The notes beneath the pieces are model-generated. The model saw nothing but the letters and a program-made list of their open reading frames with translations, was not told where the DNA came from and did not search any database. The translations under genes and the position numbers were made by a program. From Candidatus Symbiothrix sp. (lineage in GTDB: Bacteria; Bacteroidota; Bacteroidia; Bacteroidales; Azobacteroidaceae), in contig JAISUM010000090.1 of assembly GCA_031272095.1 (NCBI GenBank), positions 1-39,500 of the forward strand: DNA of 39,500 nt. The letters are read 5' to 3'. This document shows positions 8,362 through 17,400 of this stretch, in pieces (positions within the stretch are counted from its first letter, which is position 1; each line of letters opens with the position of its first letter).

Positions 8362-9027
8362 TTACAATATCAGTTTTTTAGTAACAACGCTCGAATCTTT
8401 ATTCACGATGCGTACAATATAAATGCCTTTCTCAAAATCTTTTGTGTGAATAATAGTATTTACAGGATGAGAAATAGAGGCTATTCGGCTCCCGTCTATT
8501 CTGAATATATTTACAGATAGAATATCATCAGCATTGAAGATTTTGATTTGTTTTTGATGCCGATCAAACACAAGATCTTTTTGTAAGGTAATTTCTTGAA
8601 GTGATATTGGAATGCCAATATTATATTCTTTATTTGAGGGTGCTGATTCGCCGTCAGGATTGGAATATTTTGCTGTTACCCATAGATCACCTGCTTCGTA
8701 ACATCCTCCCTTTTGAAAATATGTCTCTGTTGTGGTAGCAATCAATTTTGGGATTCCCCATTCGTTGGTGTCAACATTCCGAGATTGAAAATAAATATTG
8801 TATTCGATTAATTGTAATTCCGTTCCGGATAAATCGGGAGCCTCCCATTGATAACTAAAGCAACAAGTGATGTTACAAAGTGATTCTCCGCCGCAAAAAC
8901 CGGGAGGACACTCTCCTAATAGTATATAATACATAGATGTTTTAAAATTATAAGGAGCGGGATATTGGGCAAATACTGTGTTGCACACAGACATACAAAC
9001 CACCAAAAATAATATACATTTTTTCAT
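8362..9027 (-). CDS. Small FN3-like secreted protein with T9SS type A sorting domain
   Basis: This 221-residue protein has a signal peptide (1-20, ending VFAQ). A Cys-rich FN3-like domain (about 22-130) contains SYQWEAPDLSGTELQLIEYNIYF and WVTAKYSNPDGESAPSN. The C-terminal T9SS type A sorting domain (about 140-221) includes VNIFRIDGSRI, FEKGIYIVRIV and a final KKLIL. It sits 12 nt downstream of the S74 gene and 19 nt upstream of the C25 gene, so it is probably co-transcribed with both. Several Cys residues near the N-terminus (ECPPGFCGGESLCNITCC) suggest disulfides after export. No enzymatic motif is visible. It may be an accessory or adhesin protein, but that is a guess. Confidence 0.75.
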   Translation of the reverse strand: MKKCILFLVVCMSVCNTVFAQYPAPYNFKTSMYYILLGECPPGFCGGESLCNITCCFSYQWEAPDLSGTELQLIEYNIYFQSRNVDTNEWGIPKLIATTTETYFQKGGCYEAGDLWVTAKYSNPDGESAPSNKEYNIGIPISLQEITLQKDLVFDRHQKQIKIFNADDILSVNIFRIDGSRIASISHPVNTIIHTKDFEKGIYIVRIVNKDSSVVTKKLIL

Positions 9028-9039
9028 TGTTTTATCTCC

Positions 9040-10011
9040 TTATTCTGTTAAAATCATTTTTTTTACATTCACTTCTTGTCCGTCCGCGATCAGAGCATAA
9101 AAATACATTCCGGCTGCAAATTCTGCACCGGAAACAGCTAATGAACCGACGCCACGTTGTTGAATTGGGTATTGTTTCAACTGTTTGCCTTGCAAATCAT
9201 AGACACACAAGGATGCGGTTTGTATTTCAGGCGTCAGATAAAATTTGATGAACGTAGTCTGCGCAAAGGGATTGGGCGCATTTTGGTACAAGCGACAATC
9301 GGCAATGGCAGTGCCGGATATGTCGGTAACTGTTTCTGAAGATCGCAACTGATTGAGGTTGAACTCGTTGAGTTGCTTTTTCAGATCTTCGATCTCTTGT
9401 TGCTGTTCTTTGATGGCTTCTATCAGCAAGCCGGTGATTTCGCCGTAAGCAACAGATTTTCTGCCGTCTTCGTTGGTATCAACCACTTCCGGAATGATTT
9501 TTTCAACTTCCTGTGCTACCAATCCGATGCGTGTTTTGGAATATTTTTCTTCCATCCATTTCTTTGCATCGGATAGATCTTTCTCACGAACACTGTCGAG
9601 CGCTAAAGGCTTTAATTGATAACTGACACCACGCAATTGCAACACTTTACTTAGCGGAGATTGAATATCCGCGATATTCTGCTTGAAGTTTTCATCGGAC
9701 AGACTATAAAAACTTGTAGCATACAATCCCGTATTATTGGCACGCAAATAAGCTGTACCAAGATAAGTCCCGCCAATATAATTGGTCGTCGGATCATCTA
9801 TACCAATACCTATTGAATACATAGTTTGTCCATGTTGCTCTATACGGATAGACGAATATTCAGTGTTGGTAATCACTAATTTATCCGTTGAAGCCGGCGA
9901 CATACCTAATCCAGTATTACCGTACATGTTAACTCTCATCTGCCCGATTGCAGAAATACTTACTAAAACGCTTACGCAGATAACTGCGATTTTTTTGACT
10001 GACTTTTTCAT
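9040..10011 (-). CDS. Peptidase S74 (intramolecular chaperone) domain protein with T9SS type A sorting domain
   Basis: This 323-residue paralogue of the 67-1053 protein is the first gene of unit A. It has a signal peptide (1-23), a stalk (24-103), an S74 domain with Ser105 and Lys110 in SDENFKQNI, and the motifs RIGLVAQEVEKIIPEVV and YGEITGLLIEAIKEQQQ. A coiled coil precedes the T9SS type A domain (QNAPNPF, YDLQGKQLKQYPIQQRG, GMYFYALIADG). The S74 and sorting regions are nearly identical to the paralogue. The N-terminal stalks differ and keep only scattered identities such as GNVGFG versus GNTGLG. That suggests a conserved delivery module with a variable displayed head. In phage proteins this domain trimerises and then cleaves itself off. 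Here that is inferred from the conserved dyad. Confidence 0.88.
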   Translation of the reverse strand: MKKSVKKIAVICVSVLVSISAIGQMRVNMYGNTGLGMSPASTDKLVITNTEYSSIRIEQHGQTMYSIGIGIDDPTTNYIGGTYLGTAYLRANNTGLYATSFYSLSDENFKQNIADIQSPLSKVLQLRGVSYQLKPLALDSVREKDLSDAKKWMEEKYSKTRIGLVAQEVEKIIPEVVDTNEDGRKSVAYGEITGLLIEAIKEQQQEIEDLKKQLNEFNLNQLRSSETVTDISGTAIADCRLYQNAPNPFAQTTFIKFYLTPEIQTASLCVYDLQGKQLKQYPIQQRGVGSLAVSGAEFAAGMYFYALIADGQEVNVKKMILTE

Positions 10012-10061
10012 GGTTTTTTTGTTTAATTTTTGTTGAACTCATTTGTTATTTGATTTTTTGG

Positions 10062-10069
10062 CAAAGTTA
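10062..10069 (-). promoter_or_regulatory. Bacteroidetes -7 box (TAACTTTG) for unit A
   Basis: TAACTTTG lies on the minus strand about 51 bp upstream of the ATG at 10011 and is identical to the box at 3446-3453. No TTTG -33 box is at 19-21 bp. The conserved element at 10091-10122 takes that place. Confidence 0.65.
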
Positions 10070-10090
10070 ATACATATTTTTATATCACAG

Positions 10091-10122
10091 GTAGAAAAAT
10101 CATTCATTATAGAGGGAATTTT
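10091..10122 (-). promoter_or_regulatory. Conserved 32-bp upstream element, copy A
   Basis: This is the partner of 3475-3506: same length, 27 of 32 identical positions, and the same 21-bp gap to TAACTTTG. It would place both secreted-protein units under one control. Confidence 0.55.
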
Positions 10123-10244
10123 AATTCAATAGGGGAATTTTCGGTAATATTTGTCCGAACTGTGATTGTCGTTGAATATCGGTTATGAAAATCAAGCCCA
10201 TTCGGGCTGTTGGGCACTCTCAAAAGTCCGCAATGACGGCTCTT

Positions 10245-10291
10245 CTCACCCCTTGACCCCTCTCCGGCACAGAGAGGGGTCGGGGGGTGAG
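10245..10291. terminator. 20-bp hairpin between the HTCS and the S74 unit
   Basis: The arms at 10245-10264 and 10272-10291 pair over 20 bp, with two positions that are G-U only when read as RNA, and a 7-nt loop. It lies directly after the stop of the minus-strand HTCS. It lacks a good T-run, so it may be a dispersed intergenic palindrome or mRNA 3'-end stabiliser instead of a classic terminator. The rest of 10123-10293 shows no gene. Confidence 0.5.
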
Positions 10292-10293
10292 GA

Positions 10294-13200
10294 CTATTGC
10301 TGCTTTTGATATTCCGAAGGGGTGAGGTTGTAGGTGTTTTTGAAGCAGAGAGAGAAGTATTTCGGATCGCTGAAACCGGTGGCGTAGGCGACTTCCGTGA
10401 TGCGCATCGAATCGTCTTTCAGCAGTTTGCAGGCGTGTTTCATTCGGACGTTAAGAATAAATTCGATGGGCGACAGTCCGGTCAGGGCTTTGATTTTGCG
10501 GTAGAGCGTCGATTTCGACATATTCATGTTTTCCGCAAAATTGTTGACGTCAAATTCGTTGTTGTCGATATGTTTGTTGATCAGCTTGACCGCATCTTCC
10601 AGGAACGATTCGTCTATTGAATGGTATTCCAATGTTTCGAGGTTGAGGTTGGCATCGGAGATAAATTCGGTCTGGCGCTGTTGTTTATTGCGCAGCAGAT
10701 TGACGACACGCGCTTTCAAGACTTGCATTTCAAAGGGTTTGGAGATGTAGGCGTCGGCTCCGGCGTCGTAACATTCGACGCGGTCTTCGATCTGATTTTT
10801 CGCCGTCAGCAGCAGGACGATGATATGGCTGGTCTCAAAATTGCCTTTCAGTCGGCGACAGAGCGCCAAACCGTCGATCAGCGGCATCATAATGTCGCTG
10901 ACAAGGATGTCGATTTTTTGTTCTTGAATGATGTTCAGGGCTTCCTGTCCGTTGTTGGCGGTCAGCACCTTGTATTGCGAGCGGAAAGCATTGGCGACCA
11001 ACATCCGCAATTCTTCGTTGTCTTCGGCGATCAGGAGGGTGATGTCTTCCGCTGTTTTCGGTTTGTTGTCTTCCTCTTGCAAAGCTTGGTCGATATGCGC
11101 CGTAACCGTTTCGGGCTGGCTGATGGTGGCGTCGTCCGAAAAATCGTAAGCGGCAAAAGCGGTTTTGTCCACCGGAATTGTTACGGTGAACGTGGTGCCT
11201 TCGTGCAGTTTGCTTTCCACGTCGATCGTCCCGTGGTGCAGTTCGATCAGGTCTTTGGTGAGCGACAGTCCGATGCCGTTGGTTTCTTTTTGCAGGGTAT
11301 CGTTGTTGTTGAAAAAGCGTGTAAAGATATTCGGCAGGTCTTTCGACGATATGCCTTTTCCGGTATCGCTGACGGTTATTTTGACGAATTTGGTTTTGCC
11401 GTCTATCTGTTCGCCGAGAATCACGACCGAGATATAGCCATCGTCGGGCGTATATTTAAAGGCATTGGAAAGCAGGTTGAAAATCACTTTGTCGATCTTG
11501 TCGGGGTCAAACCACGCTGTAATCTTTTCGGGATAGGCGTCAAACGAGAAATTGATTTTTTTCTTTTCGATCAAAGGTGAAAAATTGGTATAGCATATAT
11601 TGCGGACGAAGGCGACGATTTCGTCTTCGGAAAGTTTCAGTTTCATATTGCCGGTTTCCATTTTGCGGAAGTCCAAGACTTGTTGCAGCAGGCGTTTCAA
11701 CCGGCTGATATTGGAGCGCATAATATCGTGTAGCGGGATATATTCTTTCGATTTGTTTTCGATTTCGTCCATTGCACAGGAGATGATGGTGAGCGGCGTC
11801 AGCAAATCGTGAGAGATATTGGTGAAATAGCGCAGTTTGGTTTGCATCAGTTCTTCCGATTTGTCTTTGTCGATTTGCGCGATTTTCAGCTCGTTGATCA
11901 GCTTGATGCGGTTTTTGACCGTCCGGTAAGTGTAATAAATGATCAGTCCGATGATGATCAGATAGAGGAAGTAAGCCATTGTTGTTTCGTAAAAAGCGGG
12001 GTGTCGATAGATGGTCAGGATGGTTTCGTCTTTGTCCCAGATGCCGTTTTCGTTGGTAGCTTTCACGCGAAATTGGTATTTGCCTTTGTCTAAATGGTTG
12101 TAGAACGCAAACTGCCGGTCTTGGTCGGTATAAGACCAGTCGTAATCGACGCCTTCCATTTTGTAGGCATAGCGGACTTTCGACGAAAAGCTGTAGTTGA
12201 GCGACGAGAAATCTATTTCTATATTGAAATCTTTGGGTGTGAGGTTCAATGTTTGTTTGGCGATGTCGAATTGCCGATTGCGGGATCCTTCGAGCAGCGA
12301 TTGGTTGTTGATTTTGACGTCGGTGATACAGATACGTCCGGCGTCGGTTATTCCCGACAGATTTTCTATCGGCGAGAAGATCGATACACCACGATTGCCG
12401 CCGAACAAGAGGTTGCCTTCGTTGTCTTTGTAGCAGGCGTTGGTGAAGAAACTGTTGACCAAAACGCCGTCGTGATCGTTATAGTCGCGAAAAGCCTGAT
12501 TGACAGGATTATAGACGATGATTCTTTTGACGGTCGAAATCCAGATATTGCCCATGTCGTCGTTGAGAAAATTCAGCGCTTTTTCGCCGGACAGTTTGAT
12601 GATTTGCGACAGGTCGTTGGTCTGCTTGTTGAAAGTGTTGTATGTCAGCACTCTGCCGTCTTGTGTGGCAAACCAGATTTGTCCGTTGCGGTCGCCGCAG
12701 ATCGTCGTAACTTGCAGGTTGTTGACTACCCGTTGGGGCGTTGCAATGGAGTCGTGGCTGATATTCACTACATCTAATCCATCGTTCGACGACAGCCAAA
12801 TATTGCCGCAAATGTCTTCGGTGATGCCTGTGATACTGTTGAATTGACGGGGGATGGTTTTCAGTTTTTTATCGTCTGCCGTGAGAACAAACAGGCGAAA
12901 GGCGCTTGCTATCCAGATATTGCGATGCTGGTCTTCTATCATAAAACGGACGTTTCGACCGGATACAACCTGCGTTTCGACCGGCACTACCACCCGATTG
13001 ACCAACTGCAACTGATTGTTTTTTTGTTTGACGCGATAGATGATCGGCTCGTATTCCTGCGCCAGCCATAATTCGTCGGGATAGTCCGAAAAAGAACGGA
13101 TAAAACCGATATTCGACAGGTTGAAATCGGGCGAAAAATAATTGTAAAGATTCAGTTTTTTAGTCGTGATATTGTAACTGCACAGCCCGAAACGATTCTG

Positions 13201-14301
13201 ATTGAACCACAGCTCGTCTTTGTATTTGTAGAGCGAGGTCGGATACGCCACTACATTGGTGTGCTTTTTGATGTCGGGCATATCGTAGTTTTGCACTATC
13301 GGTTTGTTGAAATTGATTTGCAACACGCCTTCGCTGAACGTGCCGATCCACAAGTTGCCTTTATTGTCTTTGATGACGTCGCTGAACACATTGTTGTAAT
13401 TTTGGAAGACCGACGAGAGGTCAACGGCTTGCAGTCGGTTGTCGGCGTCGTATTCAAATCCGTGCAAACCGGAATACGACATCGCCCAGATACAGTGCGA
13501 ATGGTCGTCCTGCACGAAGCCGTAAACAGCGTGGATTTCTTTTTGTTTCTCCTTGCTGTACAGCGGCACAGCGGTATAGATGCGCTCTTTGCTGTTGGGG
13601 TTCATCAGGAACAGACCGTCACCCCAAGTGCCTACCCACAACTGTTGGTGGTCGTCTTCAAAAATACGAAACGGGTTGTTCTTTTTCCCTATCGGCGGCA
13701 TCGCCTCAAAACGGTCGTCGGTCGGGTCGTAGCAGAACAAACCATGCTCCCAAACGGCAATCCAGATGCGTCCCTTTGAATCTTGAAAAATATGCGTAAC
13801 GCTTTGTACGGGCAACTCGTCGTATTTCTTGACGAAAGAATAATCTTCGTCGAAGCGGAACAGCGCGGTAGTGGTGCCTACCCAAATATCCTTATCGGAG
13901 GCGATACAAATGTTCACAACGACGCTGTCTCGAATGTGCGCATCGTTCAATGGCGTGATGTTGTAGGTGTTTTTATTGAGCAGATTCAGCCCTTTTTCGG
14001 TACCGATCAGCAGATTGGATGCATCTTCAGCGATACATTCAATGAAATTGTTGGTCAGCAACCGGGGATTGGCGGCATTGCTCATAAAAGTCAGGAATCG
14101 GTATCCGTCGTATCGGCACAAGCCATCTGTGGTACCCATCCAAATATAACCCTGCGAATCCTGAAAGATCCGCCGAACAGAATTAGTCGGCAGTTTACCG
14201 GTCAGCGGCAAGGGACTAACCATTACATCCGCAGCCAAACAAACGATCGAACCGGTTAAACACAAGGCGCATATCACCCATTTTAAACAACACATTTTCA
14301 T
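10294..14301 (-). CDS. Hybrid two-component system (HTCS) sensor histidine kinase/response regulator, AraC type
   Basis: This 1335-residue one-protein signalling system has a signal peptide (1-24) and a periplasmic two-component propeller with many Reg_prop strands (IFQDSQGYIWMGTTDGLCRYDG and variants, about 30-700). A Y_Y_Y domain (about 715-765, GKYQFRVKATNENGIW) leads to a transmembrane helix (about 773-796). The cytoplasmic HisKA domain has His831 in ISHDLLTPLT, followed by HATPase_c (about 930-1060, IFNLLSNAFKYT). A receiver domain has Asp1136 in LVSDIMMPL, and an AraC-type HTH forms the C-terminus (about 1235-1335). All phosphotransfer residues are present. In Bacteroidetes such proteins bind an oligosaccharide in the periplasm and activate polysaccharide genes. 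The ligand cannot be read from sequence. It is divergent from a second HTCS 127 bp away. Confidence 0.93.
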   Translation of the reverse strand: MKMCCLKWVICALCLTGSIVCLAADVMVSPLPLTGKLPTNSVRRIFQDSQGYIWMGTTDGLCRYDGYRFLTFMSNAANPRLLTNNFIECIAEDASNLLIGTEKGLNLLNKNTYNITPLNDAHIRDSVVVNICIASDKDIWVGTTTALFRFDEDYSFVKKYDELPVQSVTHIFQDSKGRIWIAVWEHGLFCYDPTDDRFEAMPPIGKKNNPFRIFEDDHQQLWVGTWGDGLFLMNPNSKERIYTAVPLYSKEKQKEIHAVYGFVQDDHSHCIWAMSYSGLHGFEYDADNRLQAVDLSSVFQNYNNVFSDVIKDNKGNLWIGTFSEGVLQINFNKPIVQNYDMPDIKKHTNVVAYPTSLYKYKDELWFNQNRFGLCSYNITTKKLNLYNYFSPDFNLSNIGFIRSFSDYPDELWLAQEYEPIIYRVKQKNNQLQLVNRVVVPVETQVVSGRNVRFMIEDQHRNIWIASAFRLFVLTADDKKLKTIPRQFNSITGITEDICGNIWLSSNDGLDVVNISHDSIATPQRVVNNLQVTTICGDRNGQIWFATQDGRVLTYNTFNKQTNDLSQIIKLSGEKALNFLNDDMGNIWISTVKRIIVYNPVNQAFRDYNDHDGVLVNSFFTNACYKDNEGNLLFGGNRGVSIFSPIENLSGITDAGRICITDVKINNQSLLEGSRNRQFDIAKQTLNLTPKDFNIEIDFSSLNYSFSSKVRYAYKMEGVDYDWSYTDQDRQFAFYNHLDKGKYQFRVKATNENGIWDKDETILTIYRHPAFYETTMAYFLYLIIIGLIIYYTYRTVKNRIKLINELKIAQIDKDKSEELMQTKLRYFTNISHDLLTPLTIISCAMDEIENKSKEYIPLHDIMRSNISRLKRLLQQVLDFRKMETGNMKLKLSEDEIVAFVRNICYTNFSPLIEKKKINFSFDAYPEKITAWFDPDKIDKVIFNLLSNAFKYTPDDGYISVVILGEQIDGKTKFVKITVSDTGKGISSKDLPNIFTRFFNNNDTLQKETNGIGLSLTKDLIELHHGTIDVESKLHEGTTFTVTIPVDKTAFAAYDFSDDATISQPETVTAHIDQALQEEDNKPKTAEDITLLIAEDNEELRMLVANAFRSQYKVLTANNGQEALNIIQEQKIDILVSDIMMPLIDGLALCRRLKGNFETSHIIVLLLTAKNQIEDRVECYDAGADAYISKPFEMQVLKARVVNLLRNKQQRQTEFISDANLNLETLEYHSIDESFLEDAVKLINKHIDNNEFDVNNFAENMNMSKSTLYRKIKALTGLSPIEFILNVRMKHACKLLKDDSMRITEVAYATGFSDPKYFSLCFKNTYNLTPSEYQKQQ

Positions 14302-14359
14302 TGCATTCAGAAATCACGCTGCAAAGTAACAAAATATTTTTTATATCTACAAATAATTT

Positions 14360-14386
14360 TTGTACGGATATATGGAATATTGTACG
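14360..14386. promoter_or_regulatory. Direct repeat TTGTACG x2 spaced 20 bp, candidate AraC-type operator
   Basis: TTGTACGGAT starts at 14360 and TTGTACGAAT at 14380, two helical turns apart, between the divergent HTCS genes. AraC-family regulators typically bind direct repeats on one helix face. A nearby imperfect palindrome (TACAAA and TTTGTA, 14348-14364) overlaps the first copy. Autoregulation or cross-regulation is inferred. Confidence 0.4.
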
Positions 14387-14416
14387 AATGTGTGTGGTTT
14401 TTGGAAAAATTTATGC

Positions 14417-14424
14417 TAACTTTG
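14417..14424 (+). promoter_or_regulatory. -7-like box TAACTTTG immediately upstream of the HTCS start
   Basis: This is a perfect TAnnTTTG match that ends only 4 nt before the ATG at 14429. Transcription from it would begin at or just after the start codon. No good -33 box was found. Confidence 0.4.
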
Positions 14425-14428
14425 TCTT

Positions 14429-17400
14429 ATGAAAAATATTCGATACTGTATGATAGTCGTTGTCACCCTGTTTTTGGCAGGTTGGCAACAAGGTTTCGCC
14501 GAGCAAAATATCCGCTTTCAACGAATCAGCGAACATGACGGGTTGTCGCAAAACACGGTCAGATGTATTTTGCAGGATAGTCGTGGCTTTATCTGGCTGG
14601 GGACAATCAACGGACTGAACCGCTACAACGGCAAAGAATTTACGGTGATGCGCCCCGAAATCGGCAAAGCTGTTTCGCTCTCCGACAACCGCATCCGCAG
14701 TCTGATGGAAGACCGCTTCGGCTATATCTGGATTCGGACGGTGGATAATACCTACGATTGCTACAACCCTACGATTGAAAATTTTGTGGATTATGCACCC
14801 GCCGTCAAACGAAAAAATTTCGTCCGCGCCGTCGAATTGCCCAATGGCGATGTCTGGCTGTGGGGCGGCAATGTGGGTTGCTGTCGCGTTCGACATATCG
14901 ACAAACAACTGCAATCGACCTGTTTCAACGAAAAAGATTTCGGCGTTTCGACTATCTATCAAATTATGGCAGACACGAATGGGCAAGTCTATATCCTGAC
15001 GGCGAATGGCGTCTGGCAAATCGACGCCGATGGACGCCTCGAACCGTTTTGCTCCGAAACGTTCATGCGCATCCACGAGTTTGACGGACAAATTTTTCTG
15101 ATCAACAACCGGCAAATACTGACTTACAGTCTGACTGACCGACAATTCGGCGACACGATCTCCTACACGGTCGCCCCCGACGATATGCACGTCAGCGCAA
15201 TGTCGAAAGATGGGATTATTTTGATAGAAACGCCGAGTGATGTGCTGGTTTTCGACGCCCGAAAAAAACATTTTATCGCCTCCGCCGCTGTTTTTCATGA
15301 AAAGATTCCCAATGCCAATTTTTATGCCGACAACAAGGGAAATATCTGGATCTACAACCTCACAGGCGCCATTTGGCGGCATATTGCGGACACGCAATTC
15401 GAGAAAATCACGCTGATGCCGCCCGCCGTAGTGTCGCTCATCGACGCCGAGCGTTACGAGATTTGCCACGATGCGCAAGATATGATCTGGATCAGCACTT
15501 ACGGCGCCGGACTCTACGCTTTCAACGCGCAAACCGGAGAAATGGATCACTATACGACCGAGAACAGCGACCTGCCGACCAATTATCTGTTGAGCATTGC
15601 CGAAGACCGATCGGGCGAGATCTGGGCAGGCACCGAATTTTCGGGCGTCTGTAAAATCTCGCGTAATAATTACCCGGTACGACTGTTCGAACCTGCCGAA
15701 AACGATGCCCACTATCGCAGCAATTCCGTCAGAATGATTTATCAGGACAGTCGGGGGCGGTTCTGGATGGGAACACGCAGCGGCTATCTCTATGTCTATG
15801 ATGCGGCACTGCAACTATTGAAATTGCACCGCATCGCAGCAGGTTTGCCGTTCTGTGCCATAGAAGACAAAAACGGCAATATATGGATAGGTACACGCGG
15901 CAATAAACTGATGGTTTTTGCACCTTCGGCAGACCGCATTGTCCGCTCCTGCGATATTCAGCACACTTTCGATTTGACGATTGACCGCGAAAACCGCATC
16001 TGGGTGGCGTCTTTCGGATCGGGCTTGTATTACGCCGATCTCGACCATCCCCAACTGCAATTTGTCAATATCAGCTTGGGGAATGCTTCCCGCGATATGG
16101 GGCGCGTCATTCTGCAAGACAGGGAAGGTTGGATCTGGCTCGGTACCAACGAAGGCGTCAATGTTTTTCAGCCCGACCGACTGATCGCCGATCCCCAAGC
16201 GTATATCAATTTTCATTTCGACATCAATGACAGCCATTCGCTCAACAACAACGAAGTCAAAGCCATTTACGAAGATTCGCAGGGGCGACTGTGGCTGGGG
16301 ACTACCGGCGGCGGACTGAACTTGCTGGTACGCGAAGATCCGCTTTCGCAGTCGTGGTTCAAACATTATACCGCCAAAAACGGCTTGTCGAACGAAGTCG
16401 TCCAAAGCATCTGCGAAGACCGCGAAGGCAATCTTTGGCTGACCACCGAAGGCGAAACGGGAATCTCGAAATTTAACCCGACAACCGAACTGTTTGAAAA
16501 TTTCAACTTTACCGGCGGCAAACAAAGCAATCTGTTCAACGAGTCGGCAGGTTGGCAAACCGACGACGGCAAATTGATGTTCGGCAGCTCGGCAGGCGTG
16601 TATGTTTTTGAGCCGGAAAGCATCAAATATGACGCTTATGCGCCGCCTGTCGTGATCACCGGCTTGAAAATCAACGGCGCTGACGTCCGCCCTTTGGAAA
16701 ACCGCTCGCCGCTCGTCGAAAGCATCAGCCTGACAAAAACGATTAGACTGCCATACGGACAAAATTCGTTCAACATCGAATTTGCCATGCTGAATTTCCA
16801 ATCTCCGGATTTCAACCAATATGCCTATTATTTAGAGGGTTACGAAAAAGAATGGAACCCGATCAGTCGCTACAATGTTGCCGCTTACCGCAACCTGCCC
16901 GCCGGTGATTATCGTTTCCGCGTGAAAGGCAGCAATGCTTTCGGTGTTTGGACAACACAGGATACTTGCTTGGAAATCACGATTTTGCCGCCATTCTGGA
17001 AATCGGCTTGGGCATACCTGATCTATCTCCTGATCGGCGCAGGCGGCATTTGGTTTGCCGTCGGAATCATCCTGCACATCAACCGTTTGAACTTAGCAGT
17101 CAAGGTCGAAAAACAGCTGACCGACTATAAACTGCGCTTTTTCACCAATATCTCGCACGAGTTTCGTACCCCGCTCACCATCATTCGTGGCACTATCGAA
17201 AATCTGACTGCCTTCGACAATTTGCCGCCCGAACATGCCAAGTCGATCCGACTGCTGAACAAGAGTTCCAACCGACTGCTGCGGCTGATAGATCAGCTGC
17301 TCGATTTCCGAAAACTGCAAAACAAAGGCTTGGAACTGAAAGTGGAACGCACCGAAGCTGTGAGCTTTTTCTACGACATCTTTTTGGTTTTCAGAGAAGT

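Noticed and set aside
10621-11580. 319-codon plus-strand ORF
   Set aside because: It lies antisense to the kinase and receiver domains of the minus-strand HTCS, without start signals or known motifs.
14411-15814. 467-codon minus-strand ORF
   Set aside because: It is antisense to the plus-strand HTCS, whose translation shows continuous propeller motifs. The shadow ORF has no recognisable domain and arises from codon bias.
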